From assembly GCA_022577435.1 (NCBI GenBank), contig JAKOON010000011.1, forward strand, positions 7,161,501 through 7,225,500: a DNA stretch of 64,000 nucleotides. The letters run 5' to 3'. This document shows positions 38,471 through 49,312 of this stretch, piece after piece (position 1 is the stretch's first letter; every line of letters begins with the position of its first letter). The position numbers and the translations under genes were made by a program. The stretch comes from Embiotoca jacksoni. Its lineage: Eukaryota; Chordata; Actinopteri; Embiotocidae. The notes under the pieces were generated by a model. It made no database searches and had not been told where the DNA came from. It saw only the letters and a list, made by a program, of their open reading frames with translations.

Positions 38471-40980
38471 AAAAAGCAAATGTGAGTGGGTTAACAAGTC
38501 CACCATGAAATATTGGCCTTGTATATCACAAGGTTGAAAGCACCGCCCTCAACATCATCTCGTGTCTGCTGCTGAGGCGCCTTTATTTCTTTCCTTCCTT
38601 ATTTGAACAAAGGGTCTAAGGATAAACGGGGTTGTATGCTGGACAGATTGTTGAGCTGTTCTGTGATTTTGGACCATAGCGAGTCACTGCAGTGCAACTC
38701 AATGTGCCCAATTCTTGCACCGACGACAGCATCAGTGTTAATCTGTGTAACCCTTTCTACACCACGTTTACCAATTTACCATAATCTGTCCCACCATATC
38801 CTGAGATTATACTGCTTGGCCCCCTTCTGCGTCCGTCCAAATATTGGATCAGCCCTGGATCATCCGTCCGACCCAACAGAGCAAATGCAAAGACAAATTT
38901 TTATCCTCTGGATGCAACCTTATGTCAAATAGGTTTTACTGGAAGCGGTGTCTGCATGTGTTTGTATCCCCTATTTAACTGGCTAGGCTTCCTTTCAAAT
39001 GGCAGCCACAGGGATCAAGCTGCAAAAACATGACCTCATTCCTTCAGCTATAATCTACAGCAGCAGCAGTAGTACTGTAAGTTCCTGAAATCCAGCATTA
39101 AAGCAAATGGAAAATTGGAAGTTTGTAGTACTCTACTTGGCGTACATTCCATGTACATGCAAAATTTAAAAAATTAAAACTAATCGTGACACATTCCCAA
39201 ATGTTTGTTGATCTGAAACCCCGCGTTCGCTCTACAAATCCTGTGACTGGAGTGAGAATCGAAATGTCCTACATGTAGGGCACCGGATTGGAAATGTTCT
39301 TGAATTTTACATTAGGAGCCATGCGTCGTGATGAGAGCCAAGCTGAGATATACCGGAGGTGGCTTGCTTTCGGCCACAGCGAGTGTTGCACTGGAGCGCC
39401 CCTTGGTGTCATCATCCCGTTGCCCCGCTTTCATGTACACAGTTGCTGCACACACACGGAGCTCCTTGTCATTTCAGTCAATACCCACCCACATGCAGCC
39501 TGTTTCTTCATTCAGAATAGCATGTATTCTTTGTTGCCTTTGACTTTTTTTTCCAACAATTTCTGCTTCAAAATAATGTGACATGGGGAGATAATGAGCT
39601 TGGCCAAGATTAAAGAAACCAAAGTCATTTAGTGCTCAAGCTGTGGGTGTTGGTTAATTTCCCTTTTTTTGAGCAACAGATTTATTTCATATAATTTTTG
39701 TTCTCATGATAAAAAAAAAAAAAGTAATTGTATTGAGTGATAGCGTACGTATAGCGTGCATTGTGGCCCAAAACTATCTCATCATATTATTAACATACTG
39801 TAGAACCCATGAGGCTATATGTTGTATCACGGACTCAACGTTTTTCTTTTTTCCAGTTCCTCACAGTTATAAATAGCACTTAAAGTTATTGCTCAGATGC
39901 TCACTTGAAGAGTGACCATTTTTTTTTCTTGAGATTCAAAGTTATTGTGACTATAGATTATATTGACTGCTCCATCAGAACCTCAGGGTCAAAGGTCATC
40001 AGGACCATTCGGAATCAGTTTACTGACAGATACATAATGATTTTCTCAGCACTGAGATGTATTTAAGATAAACTGTATGTATGAAACTCAGGATTTCAAA
40101 TAAAATGTTCCTTTCCTCAGAGAAGCTCAGGGGCTCCTCTGAATGCGATTCATTTCTCAGTTCTCCTGCCCACATGATTGCTCTTGATCTGTCATGGATT
40201 CGTTCGTGTCATGAGGCTATGGCCAGCTCACATTTTGAACCTCTTCTCATTTGAAGTCGGCTACACTTCTCTTGACAGTTATTTCGTCTACTTCTTCCTT
40301 TTTTTTTAAAGGCTGGAGTTTGTTCCCAGAGCTCAGGTCCATGCTGCATGTCAGTCATCTGGCTGCTTTTCCCTTTAATTAAAAAAAAAAAAAAAAAGAC
40401 TGAAAGAGATATTAAATATTCCCACAGATGAGGCATCACCATGCTCCACGGATGAACAGAGAATTTGGCTGAAGGCAATCAACTGCTCTTCTTTCTCCTC
40501 CTCAAGTGAAAAGCAAATAGTTGTGGTGGAAATTAATGTATTTCCTTGTGAGAAATCAAAAGTATCTCAAGCTCGCTGTCGTTTGAGTATTTATTACAAG
40601 ATGAAATATGGAAAATTATAAGAGCGTACAAATCGTCAAACATGAGCCAAGCGAGTACATCAGATACAAACAGAGTCACAGGACACTTATTCAGCTGAAT
40701 AGTTTTGGAGAGAGTTTCTACACTCGCGGAGAGTCCAGAAAGTCTGACCCCCTCCTTGTGAGGAGAGCGGCCTTATATCCACGTAAGGAGGCGCCCTCTT
40801 CTTCACCCCTCGGGGCGCTCAGCATATACATCGATCATTGGTCATCTGCACATATGGACCGTGGATTCCAGTTGAGAAAAGTCATGTGTGTGCCCCGGGG
40901 CAGAAAAACACTGTTGGACACAAACACGGATTGATTACATAGAAGAGACATGTGGTTTGGATATACCTATTTCAAGTCAG

Positions 40981-41118
40981 ATCCACCACTCACTCTCCCC
41001 CAGCTCGCACATACATGGTCACTTCTGGCTCCAAAATAGCAAGATGTTGACGGCTGAAATACCGAACTCGAGGCTTCATAATGGCAGTTCACAAACCAGT
41101 GACTGACGTCATTGTCGG
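40981..41118 (+). repeat. Dispersed repeat, partial copy (pair with 57994-58146)
   Basis: It aligns by eye with 57994-58146 through shared words CCACC.CTCACTC, CCCCAGCTC, GGTCA.TTCTGGCTCCAAAA, GA(C)GGC, AAATACC, GAGGCTTCA-like text and CACAAACCA.TG..TGAC. Two copies in the same gene identify it as an interspersed repeat. Only the right-hand third of the longer copy is present. Confidence 0.75.
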
Positions 41119-41189
41119 ATGCTGTTAGGTCTTTCCAATGTATTTGGTCCAAAATCTTTGACAAATTAAAAAAAATTTGACTTCATCAT

Positions 41190-41440
41190 GGCAATGGATA
41201 AAAAGTAAGGGGACCCAAAGTTCACAATAGCAATGAATGTCCGCGCCAAACTGCATTTTAATCTATTCAACAGCTGTTGAGACATTTCACTAGAGGAATA
41301 GGCAGGGGATCATCAAAGTCAATAGCCTTCATGTTCTGGGGGCATGGAATACCTGTACTAAATGTCATGTCAGAGCATCCAAAAGCTGTTGAGACAATTT
41401 AGTCTGGACCAGAGTGCTGGCCAGACTGACCATAGAGCCC
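41190..41440. repeat. Degenerate dispersed repeat copy
   Basis: AACAGCTGTTGAGACATTTC, GGCAGGGGATCATCAAAGTC, TGTACTAAATGTCATG and AGTCTGGACCAGAGTG are phrases of a fish interspersed repeat containing 'GTTGAGACATTTCACTC ... AGTCTGGACCAAAGTGGTGGACC'. A fragment of the same right end appears near 545-585 (GTTGAGATATTCAAGTCTGG). Non-coding. Confidence 0.5.
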
Positions 41441-44400
41441 AGGTTTTCCATAACAGTTTTCTTAAAGTCATAATTACATGCATGCAGAGCTAAAAACTGC
41501 AGACTTCCAGCCACTTGTACTTTACTTAATTCAGACATTTTAGTTAGTACACCTTCAAATTACCCGATGAAGGTTTATCAAACTGACATAAGGTAAGTCA
41601 ATAAAATTAATTAGCGTGTCCAAACGTGTGCAGGATCTCTGATTCCTTTTAAAAATATATATAATGTAAAGAGCGCCAAAGATAGATGGGGAGCTCTGGT
41701 GAATGAGGAGGGTAAAGAGTGATGTGAGAAAGGCTCGGGTATGAAAATACAGTGAGAGAAGCAGGATGTTTTAGAGGGAGACAGACAAAAGGAGATAGGA
41801 AAAGAGATGTGCTGAAAGTGAGACAAAAAGGTGAGACAGAGAGGAGCGCAGCAGAATGCACAAGGTGGAGAAGAGCTTTGTCTGGCGAGCGCTCTTTATC
41901 TAATAGTGTTAATCTTGTCCTCCATTCGCAGCATTGCTACGCACCAGCACTTTCAACTAGCTCTGATAATGGGAAGAACAGCATCAAACTCATTAATTGA
42001 ATTAGCTGCCTCCTTATCGCCACATCTGCCTGTGTCCACTCGCCCCGAAAAACACTCCACTGACAACTACTCCTCAGCTAATTGACTCGGAGCCCCTCCT
42101 GTGCAACCCTGTTTCACTTCCCTAATTTATTAGTCCAGGTCCCACCCGAAATCACCTGTCAGTGGCTACTATCTAATTTAATTTTATCCTGTGGTGATGC
42201 AGATTATTCTGTTTTTTTGAGCAAGGGGAATAGGGAGGGAGGAAACATGAATAAACCTGCGTTGTTATACCCAACAGCTTGTGTGCTTATTGCATAACTG
42301 GATTTAGCTGCAGGTGTTGGAGAATTAAAGGAACACAGGCCACCTAAACTAGGTGAATTCAATGCGGCCAATTTCACCTGCTGTTGGAAAATTCAATTCC
42401 GCTAAACTGCCTTTTTAAAATTAATTTGCCAACTATGCTCAATAATGGGTTGAGCATGGTCGCCCCTATCACACTAAGTACCACATCAATTTGTCGTCGA
42501 TAGGGCTTTTTCTTTCAGTATTCCATGGGGTTAGTTAATGATGCCGTGTTGCAGGTTTTATATATTTTATGAACGTGCTGCAGTTCATCTGTAACACAGC
42601 TTTTCTCCATCTGGCACACTCGTTGCAGGAGCTGTTTTGTGATGTAGGAACCAAAGGTGGTTTTCTTTGTGACAGAGTTGATATCACAGCGATTGAGCTT
42701 GCTTTCATTTATCTTCACTAAAAGTTAGCTTTGTCCACCAGCCCACTCCCTGAGAATGTGTCAGCATTATATCAGATATAGACACGGAACCAAGGTGTGT
42801 TTGAAGTTATTGGTTGCTCTCAGTTGTGTGTCTCTATCGTTGCCGGAGTAATGATGTGTTATAACCTGGATAGCAACACAGAAATCATTTATGTCCTATT
42901 TTCTTCACAGTTTTATTTTTTATTATCTTAACTTTAAGTTTAGTGGGTGGAATAACCTTGCAAATAGCCTCTAGAGGATGACATTGACATACTGTACATG
43001 CACCCTGTCCTATTGTTGGAAATGTAAGAACAGAACATAGAGCAAATGCCAGTGCCGACTACAAGTATTTTATTCTCATCTCTTACTCAATAAAAAACCT
43101 CTCTTCAGCCCCTGCTGAATGTTTTCCTCCATCCTTTTTCATTCACCCTGATACAACACCTGTCTTTTCTCATCCGCCTGGCTGCTCTGTCTTCATGCTC
43201 ACAAACCTTTAACACCTAACCATCCTTCCATCTCTGTGCTCACCACTTAGACCTTTACACTACCCCCCACCTCGAACCCAATCAAGTCTCCCCCATTATC
43301 ACTTATTCTCATAGGAATTAAGAGCCCATGATAGCATCAGGTAAAGGATTCACTTTTGACTGGCAGTCATATCATCATTCCTGAAATATTGCCTTTCTCC
43401 TCAATGCTACCCAATCATTATTATCTTGAGGTCCACAGAGAATGGGTGCAGTTGCTTTCAAGGAAAGATATTCTGCTCTCTATTTCCCTTGGCTAAATCC
43501 TGCTGGTTTTCATTCAGCGTAATGTTCCGTATGTGTGTGTTTGATATTAATATACTACAGTTATACAACACATGTATTTTTCAATAAATTATTAGATTGT
43601 TTTGGGCAATTTCATCATTAAAAAAAACTCTGAAGGCTGTTAATCATGCATTTAATACAATTTGCCTTGGCTCCTGTGACTCTGTAAACCTGTCTGAGCC
43701 ATTAAGCTCTATTGAAGCTCCACAGGACGTCTGCAACTTGCCCCAAAAGGTAATAATGACTCATTAACTTTTTTTTCTATACTGAGGACTAGATTAGTCA
43801 AGGGGTCGCACGTAGTGAAAAATCTGCAGAGAACCTAAGTCCACAGCTCCCCTCGGTTTTACACAATGACTTTTCTATGCGTTAGTGCAACTTTTACCCA
43901 AGTAACAGATCGGCATACTTTGCTCACTGTCAATACATAGCAAATAAGTTGGATGGCAAGTCCGGTCCTTACTTCTTATCTGCAGTCGTCTATAATGATT
44001 TCTTTCTGTTTTTAGATTTCACAGTGGTAAATAAGCTCTTGGTTAGTGATAATTGATTGTACATCACCGCTCATGTTGCACTGACGTATACATGATAAAA
44101 TAATTATTTACTAGACACTGAACAACACTACAAAATGACAAACACGATGCAGTACTGTAAAGGAAGCTTTGTGGATAGAAAAAGGGGACAACAGCTCATA
44201 AACCAAATTTAGGGGTGATTGAGCCTTTACGGTGTGGGTCCCTAAGCTGAGTCACCCACTTGAGGAGATACTGTCGTTTAATATATTTTTTGTAACGTAA
44301 GGCATGGCTCTAGAGCTGACAGTGTTGGTTCTTCTGTATGTCCTCGACTAAAGAAATTCCAACTACTGTACACTCGATTGCCATGAAATTTGGTACAGAT

Positions 44401-44885
44401 ATCTGTTGTGCCCGTAGATTAATTCCTAATAACGTTATGTAGCAGCACTTGCACATTTAAATTAGTGTTTTTAAGTGAAATGTAACAACAACCCTTAACG
44501 TTTCATCTCACACTATAATAAGGTTTAAATATAAAACATACAACACCTGACCTCACACAGTCTTGAGTTTGTCAGAATGTCTATTCTGTATTCTGTTCAA
44601 TTACCTGCTGTGCATTAATATTAATGTGGGCAGGTATTTTATTCAACATGCAAGTGTCATGTCAGAGGGGCAGCTGTGTTGACATGTTATTTGAGCAGGG
44701 GCCACTCCGGTGTATCATTTCTGAGCATCAATCAAGCCAAGTTGAAAACGGTCTTTTCTGACAACCTCACCTCATCTGTAAATACTCATTCCAATGATGC
44801 AGGTTTTCATGGAATTAATGAGGCAGCTTCATGTGCTGATGCATGTGAAAGGGGGCCTCCCTTCAAATCGCTTTCCTTTATTTAA

Positions 44886-44898
44886 CCCCCCCCCCCCC
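44886..44898. repeat. C13 homopolymer
   Basis: Thirteen consecutive C on the + strand, followed by a C/T-rich stretch; unusually long for C runs and error-prone for sequencing. Confidence 0.9.
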
Positions 44899-45056
44899 TC
44901 CCTCTTTGTCCTCCCTCACCAGAAATCACATTAGCCAAACCAATCTCATTTACAACATGCCATTTGTTAATTTAACCCCTTTGCTTGATGGCCACAGCAC
45001 ATGCTTGGGGTATGTATGTCACATAGTGCATGAGTGTCAGAGAAGAAGTATAATGT

Positions 45057-45390
45057 ACGAGGAGCAGAAAGAATGAAAGAGAAGGCATACAGCAGGCAAA
45101 ACAGATGAACAAGAAATAAGGAAAGGCAGAATGAGGAAAGGGACGGAAGGAGGAAATGATGAAGGAAAGAAGTAAAAATGGAAAGAAGGAAGGAAGGAAA
45201 TAAAGAATTAAAGAAAAGGATAAGACATACAGGAGGTGAAACTGGGGAAAAAGAAAGAAAGAAAAAGGGAAAGGAAAGGAAGGAAAGGAAGGAGGAAAGG
45301 AAAGGAAAGAATGAAAAAGGGGAAGAAGGAAGGACAGAAGGAAAGAAGAAAGGAAAGAAGGAGGGAAGGAAAGAAAGAAAGAAAAGCACG
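45057..45390 (+). repeat. Polypurine (GGAA/GAAA) tract of about 330 bp
   Basis: The + strand is almost purely A and G, built from drifting GGAA, GAAA, AAGG and GAAG units; it is purest from 45178 to 45385. The long overlapping Lys/Glu-rich (+) and Phe/Ser/Leu-rich (-) open frames follow from composition and are not genes. Such tracts can form triplex structures if they contain mirror symmetry. Confidence 0.93.
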
Positions 45391-46982
45391 GCAACATTGT
45401 AGGTCAGGATTGCTTCATTATCGCCTCGATATTGATCCAGCCATTAAATACTTATTTCCTTGATTAACTCATCGTTTACCCTAAGAAATGCCACATTTAA
45501 TCAAAAACAATAGAGAAGCCAGAGAGATATTTTCAAATAGCTAATTTAGTTTGATCAACAGCCTTAAAAACTTCGAATTCAGTTGATGAGAAAATTTAGA
45601 AATGTAAACAACATGAGCATCAACACAGAATCAAACCTGAGCACCAGTGCAAGTACAAAAATGTACTGTCATCTGAGAACAAAAGTTGAAAAGGAAAAGG
45701 GTGGAAGGTGCCGCAGTTATGCATCATTATGGGACCTAAAGCATTTACTGTCTACCTTCAACCTGGAGTTTGATCTGTGATCAATCCAGCAAGGCGAATT
45801 ACTGTATGACTTTAGTCGAACACCGCTCACCCGTAATCCTCTGTCAGTGCTGCATCTGCTTGCGAGTTTTGCGGTAATTACTTTGCTGTGGCTGAGGATG
45901 GCCGGGAAACAGGAGGGCAGACAGCAATCAGTTGTCTCCTCCTAGTTATTGTGTGCTCCTTCCACACCGGCAGCCTTTATCTTTGCTCGTCAGGAGCAGC
46001 GACCAACACGAGGCCAGTTAGCCAGCAGCGACCATGATAAGATCAAAGGAGACCAGTTGAACATGGAAGATGTAATGACTGTGCTCTTCTAAGCACGGCT
46101 GCATGGGTTGTCATGTCATTATCCACCCTGTTAATGCTCAGTTTTTTTTTTCCTTCATCTTTTACAAGTCTTTCACAGATTCAGAATGAGTACAGTCTGC
46201 AATTATTTTGATGTGGGGGAATTTTTTTTTTACCAGTGTTCATGTTTTACTGAATAGAAATATTTCTTTCACCTCAACTTTTTTTCTGCTTTTGGTGTTT
46301 TACTTAAGGTCAGCTTCCTCTTGCCGTTTCTCATCTTCTTTGCTTCTTTTTCCCCTGCATAAAATATTCTGCTCCAAGGTTTAAACAAGACCAATTTATC
46401 ATGTCAGAAAAGGAAGTACTGAAAGCCGATCATGTACTTCATGATGATTTCATGTGACAGAGGAGGATGAGAGGAGCAACAGCGTGTCGGTATTCTGGAA
46501 GAGGCGGTGGTCATGGTCTTCCAGCACCTGTGTGTCCTCCCACAGACTGTGACCATGAGTAATGGAAGTGATAGCAGGACAAAAAAGGGTGGCACAGGGT
46601 ATGGAGGCTGAAGAGATTAGAGTCCTCTTCAATCCTTAGGGGCCGGGGGGAAATGACCAACAGTTGACTAAAATAGTGCTTGCTGACAATTTATTGCTCT
46701 TGATTTTGGGATCTAATAGAGTATAAAACCAGACTTGTAATTCTACTCTCTCATTCTACATATACATTAATTGGTTTAACATACTTTCACAGAGTTTAAA
46801 TTGAACTCGCTAAACCAGAGTCTTCATTATTTTAATTCAGCTCGCTTGCCATCTGTTGTTCTCAAAATAAAATATATCTCATGCCTGTGGGTTCTACAGC
46901 CACTAGTGCTTCTACATCACTGAGCTCACTTTAGATTTCATCTCCAGATTTCTTCTAGTTTTTTCAGCCAGCGTTACTTCTC

Positions 46983-47465
46983 GTTAACGTCAGCTGGAAT
47001 TGCCACATCTATCACAACTGTCCTCTTCGGTTCCTTGTCAACCACCCCTTTCTCTGCTTGGTCAGCCAGCAGCTGTTTGTCAGTCTGTTACCTTGAGGTC
47101 CAATCTCAGCTCTGCTCTTCTTGACCACTTTCAGTGGTGTGTCTCAACAGGAATCATCCTTGCATTCTTATTGTGGTGGCTATTGAGCTGTGGGATATGC
47201 AGGTACTTGTACGTGTCCTGTATGCCTGCCCATCAGTCCTGACTACCTTCCATCTCATTGCCACCATCTGGCCACACTTATCCAGCCCGAATGACATCTC
47301 GAGATCCACTCTTTGCATTGATCTGGCTGAGGGGGCTCGGGCCGAGGCAGAACAGCCAAGAGGTCAACGAATCATCTTTATATATGCTGCACTTGGTCCA
47401 TTATGCAAAGGCCAGAGAATTGGCTTCCAGTGTTGTTTTCCACTGCCACATTGAGTTTCTGGTTA
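46983..47465 (-). mobile_element. R2-type LINE relic with internal deletions
   Basis: Read on the minus strand, three pieces of one reverse transcriptase follow in order. The first has LEANS then CSIYKDDSLTSWLFCLGPSP and LSQI, corresponding to the family's LEAN...IYQGDALSPLLFCIGLNPLSQI. The second, after a jump, is MSFGLDKCGQMVAMRWKVVR. The third, after a much larger loss, is VVDKEPKRTVVIDVAIPADV, near the C-terminal end of the protein. The segment between the first two, where the YxDD palm motif lies, is missing, and stops interrupt the frames, so this cannot encode an enzyme. The same text family is usually annotated as 'type-1 retrotransposable element R2' protein in fish. It is antisense to TMEM132. 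Confidence 0.75.
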
Positions 47466-47739
47466 CATACATAGATGTGTGTATACTGTATATGGTACAT
47501 ACTGTATATATGTAAAAAGAAGAAGACATATTTCAGATTCTGCACGATGTCTAGGTCACCAATTTAGGCAAACTTTTAGCATTGGTCAGATTGCCTTCAG
47601 TTATATCACCTCCATTGAAGGACACATTTAGATGACTCACTGGTGGATTTGATCGACTCATCAGAACTATTTTCAAGTAAATTAACTTGCATTCATTGTT
47701 TGCCTGGTATATATATGGCTGTGCCTCAAGTTTCAAGCA

Positions 47740-48720
47740 GAGCATTGTGGCATTGTGAAAGTGGAAAACATGGCATCAGAAAGTGTAAGAAGTCAAATTA
47801 TTCCGCTCAGCATCAAATCATAGCCAGACTGAAGGTTTCTGAGGGTGCAGTAGATAGAGCCCTTAAACGCGTTTTAGAAACTAGATCAGTTGTATCCAAA
47901 GCACGATCAGGCCGACCAAATGTGACCCCATCAACACAAGATCAATACATCAAGCTTTGTTCACCGAAAAATAGACAAGCAACCTCATCACAGATAGCGA
48001 CTTTGCTGAATAAAGAATACACAGCTCCAATCAGCAAAAGTACCAGAAAGAGAGGGGATGAGGGCCATCTCTATACCACTTCTCATGAGGCCAAATGAGG
48101 CCAAACACTTTGGTGGGCTAATACATGCAAGCATGTTGCAGTAAATGACTAGTATAAAGTCCTGCTTACTGATAAATACACATTAGAGGTTTGTGTCAAT
48201 AACAGAAGGGTGTATGTAAGGAAATCAAGTGTATCAAACCAACAGTGAAATATGGTGGTGGGAGTATTCAACTCTGGGGGTTTTTGCTACTCTGGAGATG
48301 GACATGGCAACGAGTAGACTCCACCCTGACCAAGAAGAAGAAGCACTCCACTCTTTAGAGACGAGCTCCACATTCTGGTTTGATCTTTGTCAACAAGAAT
48401 TCATTCTGCAGCAGAACAATGAGCCCCAACACGCTTCAAAGCTTTGCAAGAACTAGTTGAAGACCAAAGAAGACCAAGTAGTCACTTAGCCTCAAACCCT
48501 TAGAGTATTTATTTGACCATTGGAAATCAAGCTTTACTGACCACACAGGGATTTTTTGGGGGGGGATCTTTGTAAGATCATGATGGGATAACATGGGTTA
48601 TCAGGTGTTGCACAAACTTGTGGAGTCCTTGCAGCTCCACTGCAAGTTGTCATTAAAGCAAAAGGAGTACAAACAAACACCAGCATATTCTGAAATTCAT
48701 GTATGGATTCAGATTTCTGT
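47740..48720 (+). mobile_element. Tc1-like transposase gene, broken
   Basis: A decayed Tc1-type DDE transposase reads along the + strand. The start region near 47770 (MASESVRSQ) shifts frame into ARLKVSEGAVDRALKRVLET, then KARSGRP, SPKNRQATSSQIATLLNKEY and ISKST: the N-terminal paired HTH and GRPR-like linker region. After a deletion come WANT, VLLTDKYTLEV (first catalytic Asp in TD), NRRVYVRKSS, VKYGGGSIQLWG in another frame, then FILQQNNEPQHASKLCKN and LKPLEYLF (third acidic residue). A final VIKAKG-like end lies at about 48645-48690. In active relatives the QQ motif is QQDNDPKH; here the catalytic Asp is Asn. Stops and shifts confirm inactivity. The inverted-repeat ends were not located. 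The relic ends about 150 bp upstream of TMEM132 exon 3. Confidence 0.88.
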
Positions 48721-48865
48721 GCCACCTTATGTAATTTTAGTTTCACATGTTTGTGCAGGTGTTCCAGGAAAGACGGTTAAACAGGGCACATGCACCTGAA
48801 ATCCTGGATATAAATGTGTGCGGTGTTGTGACAATATTTGACCAGTGTTTGTCTGTGTGTTTCAG

Positions 48866-49009
48866 GGTCAAGCTGAAGGACGGTGTGGCTTTCCTGGGAG
48901 CCAGAGCCAGTAACCCAGTTATGTGGACAGTGAGTCAGGATGTCAGAAGTGAAGGTCACAGGGTTGTCACCCTGCACTGTCACAGGAAGGAGAACAGTTT
49001 TAATCAACG
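48866..49009 (+). CDS. tmem132: TMEM132-family protein, following exon (exon 3)
   Basis: This 144-bp exon continues the same TMEM132 protein. Its first base G completes the Arg codon begun by AG at the end of the 13544-14468 exon. The frame then reads VKLKDGVAFLGARASNPV and on to FNQ, ending with CG of a split codon. In the family, the equivalent segment follows the FTLR-type end of the previous exon and has the form KVKKGV...GxRxSxP.xW, so both the order and the phase agree. The acceptor is TTTCAG at 48860-48865, preceded by a T/G-rich tract; the donor is CG|GTAAGT, with GT at 49010. It encodes part of the extracellular beta-rich region. A broken Tc1-type element ends about 150 bp upstream, close to where a branch point would lie. 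No further exon was recognised in the remaining 15 kb. Confidence 0.9.
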
Positions 49010-49228
49010 GTAAGTCTGACTCCCTGCTTATACACAATTATTCAGGGCGTGACTGAAATATGAACTTAAAACCCTGCTGAATAACCAGAAAGCAGCAGCA
49101 CACTTTATTTCTTAGACAGGTGTCAGTAGAGACTGATTTGCAAAGAGTGAGGACCAATCATTCAGCCAGTCCCAATGCTATTCAGTAAAACGTATCATTA
49201 AAGGAACACCGTTGTTGGCATTACTTGC

Positions 49229-49312
49229 ACTTAAAGGATAACTCTGGTAATATTTCATATTTTTCTTGCTGTCTACAAATCCCCTGAAAAGACCTAAGCC
49301 TGACATAGCTGT
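49229..49312 (+). repeat. Start of an unclassified dispersed repeat (AAAGGATAACTC type)
   Basis: CTTAAAGGATAACTCTGGTA followed by an AT-rich segment and ACCTAAGCCTGACATAGCTG resembles a recurrent fish repeat opening. Only weakly supported; its right limit may lie as far as about 49560. Confidence 0.3.

Larger units (their letters stand above)
14469..48865 (+). other. TMEM132 intron 2 (34.4 kb)
   Basis: GTGAGT at the start and TTTCAG at the end bound a 34,397-bp intron joining two frame-compatible exons. Individually listed contents are simple repeats, a THAP-like unit, LINE and Tc1 relics, a MITE and dispersed repeats. Stretches with nothing I can name are 14469-16527, 20430-22900, 23345-26360, 27720-30350, 31060-33400, 35303-36620, 36765-37980, 38480-40980, 41445-45056 and 45392-46980. 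They are AT-rich, with short random frames only. Some could be conserved regulatory sequence (see findings), but nothing in one sequence alone proves it. Confidence 0.85.

Noticed and set aside
44967..45463. Long overlapping open frames on both strands, one Phe/Ser-rich (141 codons) and one Lys/Glu-rich
   Set aside because: Produced by the polypurine/polypyrimidine tract; composition explains the absence of stops.
47000..47515. + strand open frames over 47.0-47.5 kb, apparently with a membrane-like segment
   Set aside because: They are antisense to the R2-type reverse transcriptase relic, which explains the region better.
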